Shown in pieces: positions 1 through 8,109 of a DNA stretch of 64,000 nt. Under the pieces are notes generated by a model, which worked only from the letters and a program-made list of their open reading frames with translations, was not told the DNA's origin and ran no database searches. Position numbers and translations under genes: made by a program. The first letter of the stretch is position 1. Each line of letters opens with the position of its first letter. Source of the DNA: an uncultured Gammaproteobacteria bacterium (GTDB lineage: Bacteria > Pseudomonadota > Gammaproteobacteria > GCA-001735895). The stretch is taken from assembly GCA_947259485.1 (NCBI GenBank), contig CAMYLU010000010.1, positions 87,692 through 151,691 on the forward strand, read 5' to 3'.

Positions 1-1
1 G

Positions 2-364
2 GGTTTTAAAGTGGCACTGATCACCGACGGGCGCATGTCGGGCGCATCCGGGAAGGTACCGGCGGCGATCCACCTGACCCCAGAAAGCCAGGCCGGCGGG
101 CTTATCTCGCGTGTACGGGATGGCGATGAAATTCTGCTCGACGCGACTCGTGGCATTCTCAGTGTTAATGTCGCCGATGAAGAATTAAAATCACGTCCAG
201 CCGCGAGCGCGGATCATTGCAAACAGCAGTGGGGCATGGGTCGGGAGTTGTTCGATGGCTTTCGCCAGCGCGTCACCGGCGCCGAACAGGGCGCGATGAG
301 TATCTTTACCGAGGACCCTTCACCCTCAGACGAATCCGAACCGGTCTTAGTCCATGAAAATTGA
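2..364 (+). CDS. edd: 6-phosphogluconate dehydratase, C-terminal part (gene cut by window edge)
   Basis: Only the last 120 or so codons are inside the window; the frame is open from base 2 with no start, so the gene begins upstream. The visible part has the IlvD/Edd C-terminal signature (ITDGRMSGASGKVPAAIH) that lies near the active site of this Fe-S dehydratase family. Edd converts 6-phosphogluconate to 2-keto-3-deoxy-6-phosphogluconate (KDPG) in the cytoplasmic Entner-Doudoroff pathway. Edd rather than dihydroxy-acid dehydratase IlvD is inferred mainly from the next gene, eda, whose ATG overlaps the end of this one by 11 bp, implying translational coupling. Confidence is high because both neighbours belong to the same pathway. 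Confidence 0.93.
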   Translation, partial: GFKVALITDGRMSGASGKVPAAIHLTPESQAGGLISRVRDGDEILLDATRGILSVNVADEELKSRPAASADHCKQQWGMGRELFDGFRQRVTGAEQGAMSIFTEDPSPSDESEPVLVHEN

Positions 365-977
365 TGAAATTTTAAACCAGTCACCGGTCGTCCCGGTGAT
401 CGTGATCGACCAGCTCGAGCAGGCGGTGCCGCTGGCACAGGCGCTCGTCGATGGCGGCCTGCCGGTGCTCGAGGTGACTTTGCGCACCGACGTCGCGATG
501 CAGGCAATTCATGAAATTTCGCAAGCGGTAACGGGTGCCATTGTCGGCGTTGGCACCGTTACCCGGGCCGAACAGTTCCAGCAATCGATCGAAGCCGGTG
601 CCCGGTTTGCGGTCAGTCCCGGGCTAACCGATACCCTATTAGCCGCAAGCAGAACAGCCGACCTGCCGTTTCTTCCGGGCGTGTTTAGCCCCAGCGAAGT
701 CATGCGCGCGCACGAGCATGGATTTAAAGCGCTCAAGCTGTTTCCCGCGCAGCAGGCAGGTGGTATCGGTATGCTCAAGGCGATGCATGGACCATTGCCA
801 GAGATAAAGTTCTGTCCTACCGGGGGTATCGGCGCGGAGAATTTTATCGACTTCCTGAAATTACCTAATGTCGCCTGCGTCGGCGGATCATGGGTATGCC
901 CGGCGAACGCAGTCCAGAACCAGGACTGGGATCAAATCTCACAGCTGGCAGCCGACGTCCGTAGTGCACTCGAATAA
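354..977 (+). CDS. eda: KDPG/KHG aldolase
   Basis: This 207-residue protein matches the usual length of Eda. It cleaves KDPG into pyruvate and glyceraldehyde 3-phosphate, the second dedicated step of the Entner-Doudoroff pathway. Visible motifs are the strand with the catalytic Glu (PVLEVTLRT, about residues 39-47) and the Schiff-base Lys in FKALKLFPA (about residue 129). A GVGTV turn and a PTGGIG phosphate-binding loop complete the TIM barrel. It starts inside the 3' end of edd and is followed 22 bp later by pgl, so the three genes look like one operon for glucose-6-phosphate breakdown. Confidence 0.97.
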   Translation: MKIDEILNQSPVVPVIVIDQLEQAVPLAQALVDGGLPVLEVTLRTDVAMQAIHEISQAVTGAIVGVGTVTRAEQFQQSIEAGARFAVSPGLTDTLLAASRTADLPFLPGVFSPSEVMRAHEHGFKALKLFPAQQAGGIGMLKAMHGPLPEIKFCPTGGIGAENFIDFLKLPNVACVGGSWVCPANAVQNQDWDQISQLAADVRSALE

Positions 978-999
978 GGTCATCACAAGAATCTGAACA

Positions 1000-1707
1000 A
1001 TGCCTTCTATCGAACATGAATTTACCGATCGCGCTGAATTAATCGAGGCCCTGTACCAGGTTTTTACCGCGGACCTGCAACAGGCACTGGATCAACATGC
1101 GTCGGCAACGTTGCTGCTTTCCGGTGGCTCGACTCCGGCCCCATTTTATCGGCAGCTATCAACAGCCGATTTAAACTGGAGCCAGATCAACGTTGCACTC
1201 GTCGACGAGCGCTGGGTGGATGCGGATAGCGCCGCCAGCAATGAACGCTTGTTGCGCGAAACCATGCTCATCAACAAGGCGCAAAGCGCAAACTTCACGG
1301 GCATGAAAAACGATCACCGAACCCCGTTTGACGGCGAGGCCGAATGCAACACTCGCTATGCCACTTTACCGTCACCCTGGACGATTTGCCTGCTCGGCAT
1401 GGGGCCGGACGCTCATACTGCTTCGCTGTTTCCGAATGCCGAGGGACTTGGCGCGGCGCTCGATTCTGCTCATTACTGCGCTGGCATTCGCGCTGTTAAA
1501 TCCGGGGTTACCGGCGACAACCTCGAACGCATGACGATGACGCCCTGGAGTATCCTGCAAAGCCGCAGATTGATTTTGTTAATTACCGGGGCTGACAAGT
1601 GGGAAGTTTACCAGCAGGCACGGGACAACAGTCCCACGGCTGATCGACCAATCGGCCTCATGATCCATCAGCAGCAGACGCCGCTCGAGGTTTACTGGGC
1701 CGCCTAG
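1000..1707 (+). CDS. pgl: 6-phosphogluconolactonase
   Basis: This 235-residue protein hydrolyses 6-phosphogluconolactone to 6-phosphogluconate, feeding Edd. It belongs to the SugarP_isomerase/DevB-type Pgl family: an N-terminal LSGGSTPAPFY loop, the DERWVDADSAASNERLL block and the LLGMGPDAHTASLFP block are typical of that family. It lies 22 bp after eda on the same strand. The gene encoding glucose-6-phosphate dehydrogenase is not in the window and may lie upstream of edd. Downstream, the cluster meets the convergent GH17 gene 44 bp away. Confidence 0.95.
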   Translation: MPSIEHEFTDRAELIEALYQVFTADLQQALDQHASATLLLSGGSTPAPFYRQLSTADLNWSQINVALVDERWVDADSAASNERLLRETMLINKAQSANFTGMKNDHRTPFDGEAECNTRYATLPSPWTICLLGMGPDAHTASLFPNAEGLGAALDSAHYCAGIRAVKSGVTGDNLERMTMTPWSILQSRRLILLITGADKWEVYQQARDNSPTADRPIGLMIHQQQTPLEVYWAA

Positions 1708-1751
1708 AACTGGTTCAGGTCAAGCAACGCGGGGCCGAACCGAATCAGGTT

Positions 1752-2765
1752 TTACTGCATGGCCTTCTTGGGACTGCGGTCCGACTTGTAGAGACCCCAG
1801 TGCTTTTCCATCTTATCCATCGCGTTGGCGCCGTCGAAACCACCCTTCCACTGTTCATCAAAGGATGAAAAGTAAAACGAGATGACCTGATTATCGTTGA
1901 CCCACTGGTCGTACTGGTCAAAGAATATTTCCTGCTCGTCCTGACCCACCGCGCCGATGACCAGTACATCCTCATCACTACCATCGCCGTCCACCTTGCT
2001 GGTGGCCCAGCCGGTTTCACAAAAGGCAATCTTGTGGTCGGGGTGATGGCTCTGGATATCGTTATAGGTCTCAACGGTCCAGCCTATTCCGTTCGACAGT
2101 TGCTGGCTGTTCCAAAGTGCATAACCATGTAGGCAGATAAAGTCGAGTTCAGCAGCCACTTTTTGAGATTCAGGCTTGTTCCAGAAATTGTAATCATCGC
2201 TGACGGTCACCGGTTGCTCGATCGAAGACCGCACATTGCGGATATGGTCGATGACCCAGTCCACATCATCGATCTTGTGCCAGGACCAGTAGACGAATAT
2301 CTCGTTACCCACATTCGCGGCGACAACGATCTCGGGAAAGCGGTTGGCCAACTCGATCAAGCGCCCGACCTGTTCATTGTTTTCCTCCACCGACTTGTGG
2401 CCATCCAGCCAGGCACCCAGCATGACACGCATGGGGATGTCATTATCCCGAATGACCTCCAGGATCCTCTCCGACTGCGGGTCCGATCCGTACAGGCGAA
2501 TCAGGTTCCAGCGTTGCATCATAATCTGCATGTCTTCGAGGATATTCGCTTTCGAGGTTAATCCCTTGCCCGGTCCTTCGCCATCACGATAGGCTCCGTA
2601 GGAAATGCCGTTGCCGATCCATTTACCATCGATGGTCGGTTGAAAATCTCTTTTAACAAGCGAGGCGCTTGCGACGGAAGCATCTAATTTTGCTGGCGGG
2701 ACCGAACTGCATGCAACCAGAAAAATCAGGGCGGCAATAGATAGGTACCTGAAACCCGAGATCAT
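1752..2765 (-). CDS. GH17-like beta-1,3-glucanase lipoprotein
   Basis: This 337-residue protein starts with a lipoprotein signal (lipobox LVAC, Cys19), so it should be anchored to a membrane facing the periplasm or outside. The rest resembles glycoside hydrolase family 17: a TIM barrel with a candidate acid/base Glu155 in NVGNE and a candidate nucleophile Glu250 in IAFCETGWAT, the spacing and motifs expected of GH17. GH17 enzymes act on beta-1,3-glucans such as laminarin. Two GH16 genes just downstream on the other strand support this. The 32-bp gap to the lipoprotein gene upstream (ending 2798) suggests co-transcription from the divergent region at 3236-3634. The exact mode (endo, exo or transglycosylase) cannot be read from sequence. 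Confidence 0.85.
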   Translation of the reverse strand: MISGFRYLSIAALIFLVACSSVPPAKLDASVASASLVKRDFQPTIDGKWIGNGISYGAYRDGEGPGKGLTSKANILEDMQIMMQRWNLIRLYGSDPQSERILEVIRDNDIPMRVMLGAWLDGHKSVEENNEQVGRLIELANRFPEIVVAANVGNEIFVYWSWHKIDDVDWVIDHIRNVRSSIEQPVTVSDDYNFWNKPESQKVAAELDFICLHGYALWNSQQLSNGIGWTVETYNDIQSHHPDHKIAFCETGWATSKVDGDGSDEDVLVIGAVGQDEQEIFFDQYDQWVNDNQVISFYFSSFDEQWKGGFDGANAMDKMEKHWGLYKSDRSPKKAMQ

Positions 2766-2797
2766 GAATTTCTCATTCTTTTACCCGATTTTACCGC

Positions 2798-3235
2798 TCA
2801 AATTTCAGAAAGCTTGTTTCCTTTCAGGATGTTATCGGGACCGCCATCTGACGTCTGCGCTTCACCCATGATTTCCAGGGTTACGTAATGCACTTTATCG
2901 CCCTTATAGTAGTAAACGGAGCAACTTGAAACGAAACCATTGGGGAAGGCGATACAGACCTTTCCATTGTTATCTACAGTCCAGGTTCTGAGAGGGTAAG
3001 TTCTACCTGCAAACTTAACATATACCGTGCCGTCCGGAAGAAAGTAGGCACCACTACTAGGAGTAGTGAATACCTGGGTATTCCCGGAGAGATAATCGGT
3101 GACCTGCGCGGGATTCAAACGGGTAGCCCCTTCTGAGATAAGTTGTTTCTCGAGTTTGCTGCCTGCTACGGTACATGCCAGCATTCCAAATGACACTGCG
3201 ACGATGATTAAAATTTTCGATACTTTGTGGTTCAT
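2798..3235 (-). CDS. Small lipoprotein of unknown function (DUF995-like)
   Basis: This 145-residue protein has a clear lipobox (MLAC, Cys21). The mature part contains a pattern of small beta-hairpins (a YFLPDGTVYVKFAG stretch, then WTVDNNGKVCIAFPNG and two nearby Cys residues) reminiscent of DUF995-type extracytoplasmic proteins; I am not certain of that family. It probably forms a two-gene operon with the downstream GH17 gene and is divergent from the first GH16 gene. A role in glucan handling is possible from context only. Confidence 0.7.
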   Translation of the reverse strand: MNHKVSKILIIVAVSFGMLACTVAGSKLEKQLISEGATRLNPAQVTDYLSGNTQVFTTPSSGAYFLPDGTVYVKFAGRTYPLRTWTVDNNGKVCIAFPNGFVSSCSVYYYKGDKVHYVTLEIMGEAQTSDGGPDNILKGNKLSEI

Positions 3236-3634
3236 TGTGTCAGCCCTGTTACTTTTGGGAACAGCGCAAGAAACTGTTCGATTTATTGATATATATAAGC
3301 GCTCTCTTAAGCCTGACCTTGCAAGGGCGCCTATTCTTAATTCAAATAAAACAGGCGTATTTCCTTGACAGCAAATAAGACCTGCTGGATGCTATATAGC
3401 ACTAAAGCCAGGCCCGTGGCAAGAAAAAAATAGGTTTGCAGGATGCCAGATCAGTCTTCGAGTCGGATTAATCACGGCATAAACGTTTTGCTTTGACGCG
3501 GTTTTTCACTCACTGACATTGATTGCGGGGCGGAGATTACGCCCGGGGTCATAGCGAGAGGCCTTGATCCCTGCTTGCACACCTGGAAAAAATAGCAACC
3601 AGTAACAATTACAATCTCTCAGGCACCACTTACA
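3236..3634. other. Divergent intergenic region of the glucanase locus
   Basis: This 399-bp AT-rich gap separates the minus-strand lipoprotein/GH17 pair from the plus-strand GH16 gene, so it should hold promoters for both directions. It contains a TTGACA hexamer at 3365-3370 and, 19 bp later, a perfect 12-bp palindrome. A hexamer plus TATA-rich segment does not give a textbook spacing, so no start site is assigned. I see no open frame with coding character in it. Confidence 0.6.
3390..3401. promoter_or_regulatory. Perfect palindrome TGCTATATAGCA, candidate operator
   Basis: The 12 bases are a perfect inverted repeat and occur identically upstream of the second GH16 gene (core 5847-5858). Here it lies 155 bp from the minus-strand lipoprotein start and 234 bp from the GH16 start. 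A dimeric regulator could bind it; no regulator gene is visible in the window. Confidence 0.5.
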
Positions 3635-5302
3635 ATGCAAAATTTAATTACAAACGCCCCTAAACCAGCGATAGCATTGTTGGCAATTTTATTCTTAACA
3701 GTTTCCTGCGCTGGTCTCGATACCACTAAATCAATGCCAACAGCGCCACCTTCTTCATCCTGGGTAAAAGTCTGGAGCGACGAGTTCGATCAAGGTGTCA
3801 TTGACCCCACTAAATGGGAGCACTCGCTCGACTGCACCGACCACGGTAACAACGAGGCGCAGTGTTACACCAACCGCACAGAGAATTCGTTTGTAGATAA
3901 TAAAGGCATTCTTCATATCGTCGCCAGGGAAGAGAAGTTCAGCGGCCCAGCGCATTCGCCTGATCACGGGGAATACGAGGCAACCGACGCCTCGGTGACC
4001 AAGTCGTACACTTCGGCACGTTTACGCACCAAAAACCTGTTCGACTTTAAATATGGAAGAGTCGAGGTCCGTGCCAGGCTGGCCGGCGGTCAGGGCATGT
4101 GGCCGGCGATCTGGATGCTACCGACCGACTGGGTATACGGTGGATGGCCGTCCAGCGGCGAGATCGATATCATGGAGGCGGTCAGCCTCGACACGGCGGG
4201 CGCGACAAACGAGATACACGGTTCAATGAATTACGGTATGAAATGGCCGCAGTGGTCGGCCCACGGTAGAAACTTTGAGTCCCCCAGAAGTTTTACCCGG
4301 GAGTTCCACGACTACATGATCGAATGGGAAGCTGACGAAATACGCTGGTTTGTCGACGGCGTGCACTACGCGACACAAAGCTCGGCTAACTGGTTCAACT
4401 ATATCTGGAAAGGCCAGGAAAAAGGTTTTAGCGTTGCTAATCCGCGGGCACCCTACGACCAGGAATTTCACCTGCTGCTAAACCTGGCGGTGGGTGGGCA
4501 CTGGCCCGGTCAGCCGGACAGGAACTGGGAGAGCGATCGTGAATTCCTGGTCGATTATGTTCGCGTGTATCAGTGCGACTCTGGCAAAAGCGACGGCACG
4601 GGATGCGCCTCGGCGCCCGATGCGCCGGTTGATGCCTCGATCGAAGTCGTCCCGGATGCCGGTGCACCACGGGTTAACCGTTTTCCAATTTTTCGGGACG
4701 GTCCGGAAACACTTACCTTCAAGGCCGGTGACCGGACAATCACAAATACCCCGGCTATCAACAGCTGGATGAAATCCGCCGGTAATGTCGTAATCACTGC
4801 ACCGGACATTGGCGGCGAGCACGACAAGGTACTGGATGTCAGCTTCTCCGGACCCGGCAATGTTTTCTTCTCTTCTGCCGACATGAGTGATGATGAAGTT
4901 TTTGCAAACGGCTTCCGCCTGGTCGGTGGCTCCGCCTGGAGCAACCATGGAACGCTCGAGTTCGATCTTTTTATAGAGAGCATTGATGCTGATACCGCGT
5001 TAGTGGCCAAGCTTGATAGCGGCTATCCGGACCTGGGGCAATACGTGATTGAGACCCCGGCCGTTGGAAAATGGACCCATGTTGCAATTCGTGTCTCTGA
5101 TTTACTCGCCAATCCACTCGACGGCGGCAAAGGTATAGACCTGGGTAACATCGCGAACCTGGTTGTGATCGAGGCAACGGGCAGTTCTACTGCCCGCATT
5201 CGACTCGATAATATCTCGCTGTCCTGTGCTGTGAACGAATTTCCCAAGGCATGGCAGTGGGATACCGCGTGCTCGATCGAGCCGGCTCTGGCGACAAACT
5301 GA
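3635..5302 (+). CDS. GH16 beta-glucanase (laminarinase-type) lipoprotein with C-terminal accessory domain
   Basis: This 555-residue protein has a lipobox (TVSC, Cys25), predicting a membrane-anchored, surface or periplasmic enzyme. Residues about 45-315 form a GH16 jelly-roll: the catalytic signature GEIDIME places nucleophile Glu176, Asp178 and acid/base Glu181, all intact, and the extra residue (ExDxxE) is typical of laminarinases. After a Pro/Ala-rich linker, residues about 350-545 form a second beta-rich domain resembling the ExoP/CBM-like galactose-binding fold, probably for glucan binding. Together with the GH17 enzyme and the second GH16 gene it suggests extracellular beta-1,3-glucan degradation. 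No TonB receptor or sugar transporter is next to it. Confidence 0.9.
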   Translation: MQNLITNAPKPAIALLAILFLTVSCAGLDTTKSMPTAPPSSSWVKVWSDEFDQGVIDPTKWEHSLDCTDHGNNEAQCYTNRTENSFVDNKGILHIVAREEKFSGPAHSPDHGEYEATDASVTKSYTSARLRTKNLFDFKYGRVEVRARLAGGQGMWPAIWMLPTDWVYGGWPSSGEIDIMEAVSLDTAGATNEIHGSMNYGMKWPQWSAHGRNFESPRSFTREFHDYMIEWEADEIRWFVDGVHYATQSSANWFNYIWKGQEKGFSVANPRAPYDQEFHLLLNLAVGGHWPGQPDRNWESDREFLVDYVRVYQCDSGKSDGTGCASAPDAPVDASIEVVPDAGAPRVNRFPIFRDGPETLTFKAGDRTITNTPAINSWMKSAGNVVITAPDIGGEHDKVLDVSFSGPGNVFFSSADMSDDEVFANGFRLVGGSAWSNHGTLEFDLFIESIDADTALVAKLDSGYPDLGQYVIETPAVGKWTHVAIRVSDLLANPLDGGKGIDLGNIANLVVIEATGSSTARIRLDNISLSCAVNEFPKAWQWDTACSIEPALATN

Positions 5303-5303
5303 A

Positions 5304-5723
5304 TTACTGCTCGGATACCTTGCGACGCAGCAGCTTGGTCTTGCCGCGTTGCGTTTTGCTGTCGAGACGCTTGCGTTGCGAATTTTTAGTTGGTTTAGTC
5401 GGCTTTCTTGCTTTTTGCACTACCGCCACTGTTTTAATCAATTCCTGTAATCGTGCCAGCGCAGCCTGCCGGTTTTTATCCTGGGTGCGATATTGCTGCG
5501 CCTTGATAATCACGATGCCTTCCTTGCTGATGCGCTGGTCACGCAGTTTTAACAGGCGTTGCTTGTAAAAATCGGGTAGTGATGACGCCCTCACATCAAA
5601 GCGAAGATGAATCGCCGAAGCAACCTTGTTTACATTCTGCCCTCCCGCACCCTGGGCCCGGATTGCAGACAGTTCAATTTCGTCGTCGGGGATGGAAACA
5701 TTACGCGAGATTTGCAGCACCAA
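5304..5723 (-). CDS. arfB: Alternative ribosome-rescue peptidyl-tRNA hydrolase ArfB
   Basis: This 139-residue protein matches ArfB (YaeJ) in length and layout. It has an N-terminal release-factor-like domain with the catalytic GGQ motif (QGAGGQNVNK, about residues 24-33), followed by a basic C-terminal tail rich in Lys and Arg (about residues 100-139) that in ArfB inserts into the empty mRNA channel. It frees ribosomes stalled on non-stop mRNAs by hydrolysing peptidyl-tRNA. It is convergent with the GH16 gene, whose stop lies one base away. It has no functional link to the glucanase genes on either side. Confidence 0.95.
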   Translation of the reverse strand: MVLQISRNVSIPDDEIELSAIRAQGAGGQNVNKVASAIHLRFDVRASSLPDFYKQRLLKLRDQRISKEGIVIIKAQQYRTQDKNRQAALARLQELIKTVAVVQKARKPTKPTKNSQRKRLDSKTQRGKTKLLRRKVSEQ

Positions 5724-5844
5724 CGAATTATCCCAAAATTACAGGTTGGATAATAGAGCCCGGCACGGCAGGCGAGATCCTGTGCTTAATCAATTTAACC
5801 TCATCCGTTCAAAGTAGCTTGCCAGGTAAACGGGTATCGAGTAA

Positions 5845-5860
5845 TCTGCTATATAGCAGA
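5845..5860. promoter_or_regulatory. 16-bp perfect palindrome containing TGCTATATAGCA, candidate operator
   Basis: TCTGCTATATAGCAGA is a perfect inverted repeat lying 68 bp before the second GH16 start. Its 12-bp core equals the palindrome at 3390-3401. A TTGCCA hexamer at 5819-5824 with TAATCT 17 bp later gives a weak promoter that overlaps the palindrome, a geometry that would suit repression. Confidence 0.55.
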
Positions 5861-5928
5861 ATTTAACACAAGCTAGTGGCTTCAATCCAAATCGAAGAGT
5901 GTAGGCCTGGTTTCAGGTCATAAAATAA

Positions 5929-7518
5929 ATGTATCCAGTTTCATCAAGAACGCGTTTACGAGCACAATCCTCTGGCAGGACAATTACCCGCTGCGTCCTT
6001 GTGGCTGCGTTTGCGCTCGGCAATTTCACCCTGCCTGCTCAGGCGGGATGGGAAATGCAGTGGATCGACTCGTTCGACGGCACCGGTGTCGACTGGAACA
6101 ACTGGACCGCGCAAACCGAGGCGAACTACAATGCCGAGGTGCAGTGCTATACCGCCGACGACAGCTCTGCAAACAGAAACTATGACGTTTCCGGCGGTAC
6201 CCTGACTATTGTTGCCCGGCGCCAGCTGATCAATTGCCCTGGCCTGCCCGAAATCAGGGACTGGAGCTCGGGCAGACTGAACAGCAAGGACAAGCGCGAA
6301 TTCCAGTACGGTCGCCTCGAATCGAGGATCAGGATCCTCGACACCGGGGGAGGTTCCTGGCCGGCCTTCTGGATGCTCGAAAACCGGATTGCAGAACAGC
6401 CCATTGCCAATGACAACGACTTTAGTAACTGGCCTGCGCCCGGCGCCGGCGAAATCGACGTCTGGGAATGGTTTTCCAACGACGCCAATCGCTACATCAC
6501 CAATTTTTACAATGCCAGCCCCGGCTGCACCAGCGGCAACGATGTTCGTTATACCTATCCCAACGGCGTACTTGACGTACAGAACTGGCACGATTACGCA
6601 ATCGAATGGGACGCAGACGTGGCGCGCTTTTATATTGACGACATCCTGGTGCGAACCCAGAGTCTTTTCAGCTGCGGACAGTACGAGGAGCCGATGTTCG
6701 TGTTGCTCAACGTCGCCATCGGTGGAACCCTTGGCGGCCTTGTCGATCCAACCCTGACCCAGGCCCGGATGGAAGTCGACTACGTTGCCCATTGCAGTCC
6801 GACAAATTCCAACACTGCGACTCGATGCAACCAGAGCACTCCCGGTATTGTCTCGGATTTGATCATTTTCGAAACTGCCGAAAGAACAGACTGGGTCGCC
6901 TGGGATAGCGCTGGCGGCACCATGCCGGCGGTGGTCATCGACGGCGATATGACCTATGCCGAGGCGATGGAATTCAACATCATCGGCAGCACGGTAACGG
7001 GATTTACCACCCGGGCACCATTTGCTGTTGGTGGAATACCCTATGACGCCTCCGCAATCGTCACCACCGGCACGCTGGAATTCGACCTGAAGATGACTAC
7101 CCCGCCAACGGCCGGTGCCTCCGACTGGAAACTTAAGGTTGAGAGCGCAGGGGATCCCGCACAAAGTACAGAGGTTAGCCTGACGACGAGCATCGAAGGC
7201 CATGCCGCGCCAGTGCAGGATCAATGGCAGCACTACAGTTTTAACCTGTCCGACCTGGATACCCAGACCCTGGATTTAAGCGCAATCGATGTGGTGCTGG
7301 TGTTTCCTGAATTTGGAACCGGTGACGGTGCGGTTTTTCGACTTGATAACGTCAAGATCCTGAAAAACGGGTCTCAAAATACGACCAATACCACCAACAC
7401 GACCAACGTAAGTTCAGGCGGCTCTTCTAGCAGCGGAGGCAGTGTCGGTCTTTTGTTAATTTTATTTTTAAGCGGTTTGACCGCCGTCAAAAGTTTCTCA
7501 GGAAATCGATGTCACTAA
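5929..7518 (+). CDS. GH16 beta-glucanase with GlyGly-CTERM-type C-terminal anchor
   Basis: This 529-residue protein has a Sec signal peptide (cleavage likely after AQA, residue 39). The GH16 domain (about residues 40-280) has the intact signature GEIDVWEW with Glu175, Asp177 and Glu180. A second beta-rich domain (about 300-480) resembles the C-terminal accessory domain of the GH16 enzyme at 3635. The end is distinctive: an Asn/Thr-rich linker, a Ser/Gly-rich stretch (SSGGSSSSGGS), a hydrophobic segment and a short tail with Lys and Arg. This fits the GlyGly-CTERM sorting signal processed by rhombosortase, implying transient membrane anchoring and then surface release or attachment. The catalytic domain likely attacks beta-1,3-linked glucan. 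Confidence 0.9.
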   Translation: MYPVSSRTRLRAQSSGRTITRCVLVAAFALGNFTLPAQAGWEMQWIDSFDGTGVDWNNWTAQTEANYNAEVQCYTADDSSANRNYDVSGGTLTIVARRQLINCPGLPEIRDWSSGRLNSKDKREFQYGRLESRIRILDTGGGSWPAFWMLENRIAEQPIANDNDFSNWPAPGAGEIDVWEWFSNDANRYITNFYNASPGCTSGNDVRYTYPNGVLDVQNWHDYAIEWDADVARFYIDDILVRTQSLFSCGQYEEPMFVLLNVAIGGTLGGLVDPTLTQARMEVDYVAHCSPTNSNTATRCNQSTPGIVSDLIIFETAERTDWVAWDSAGGTMPAVVIDGDMTYAEAMEFNIIGSTVTGFTTRAPFAVGGIPYDASAIVTTGTLEFDLKMTTPPTAGASDWKLKVESAGDPAQSTEVSLTTSIEGHAAPVQDQWQHYSFNLSDLDTQTLDLSAIDVVLVFPEFGTGDGAVFRLDNVKILKNGSQNTTNTTNTTNVSSGGSSSSGGSVGLLLILFLSGLTAVKSFSGNRCH

Positions 7519-7687
7519 GATCCAAAACACTTGCCTCTACCAGGGACAGGTTGCCATGCTCCTCGAGGACTTTGGGCAGTGCTTCAAGCGAGCGCACAAT
7601 TGCCCTGACCTGCTGCCCGCGATTCAGCAACTGATCTACCAGCTGCCGTCTGGTCACAACGCTTGCGCCAACCGCCGGGGCCGTCAT
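7487..7687 (-). pseudogene. Remnant of an NmrA/SDR-type NAD(P)-binding protein
   Basis: The 66-residue frame matches only the first beta-alpha-beta unit of atypical short-chain dehydrogenases (QLVDQLLNRGQQVRAIVRS). The glycine-rich nucleotide loop is degraded: the GATG(x)xG pattern reads GASVVTR here. The frame stops after about 66 of some 210 expected residues, inside the 3' end of the GH16 gene. I therefore read it as a decaying gene rather than a functional short protein. Confidence 0.65.
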
Positions 7688-8109
7688 TAACTCCCTCGCC
7701 CGGAAATAAACGGATTCAGTTAATGCCCGGCACTGCCGACTTAATCGGTTCTGTTTTGTCTGTGTACGCGAAGCGACAAGGTTCTTTGGTGATGCGCATC
7801 CAGTTTCGCGTTCAGCCAGAGTTTCAAATGCTTCAGGCGCCTCGAGAAATGTTGCAGGCTCGAGGTCGCCACGATGTCTGGGCGACGTTCAATGCCGGCT
7901 TCGATTTTGCCATCGTTTTTAATGTCTAATGCACTATCCTGTTCCATGATTCAGCCTTTAACTTGTTGTTCAAAAGAATTTATTGAGAAGTAGGCTAGCA
8001 GGTTTTTTGTGCAGTGCAACATTATTAATGGGAAATATTTACACCCGCTTTTATGGTGCGATTTCAGCGCTCTAAAATCAAAACTGAACTTCGGACCAAC
8101 GCGTGTTAC
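7688..8109. other. Intergenic stretch without a convincing gene
   Basis: This 422-bp stretch lies between the SDR remnant and malQ. A minus-strand frame at 7741-7947 (68 codons) and a plus-strand frame at 7663-7929 overlap each other, have no recognisable domain and no good ribosome-binding site. It is probably decayed sequence continuing from the remnant. I see no clear terminator for the glycogen operon in it. Confidence 0.4.

Noticed and set aside
5956..7233. Long (425-codon) open frame on the minus strand inside the second GH16 gene
   Set aside because: It lies antisense to a clear GH16 domain, has no recognisable family, signal or ribosome site, and is explained by GC-rich codon bias.
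7741..7947. Minus-strand 68-codon frame between the SDR relic and malQ
   Set aside because: No domain, no ribosome-binding site, and an overlapping frame of similar length on the other strand.
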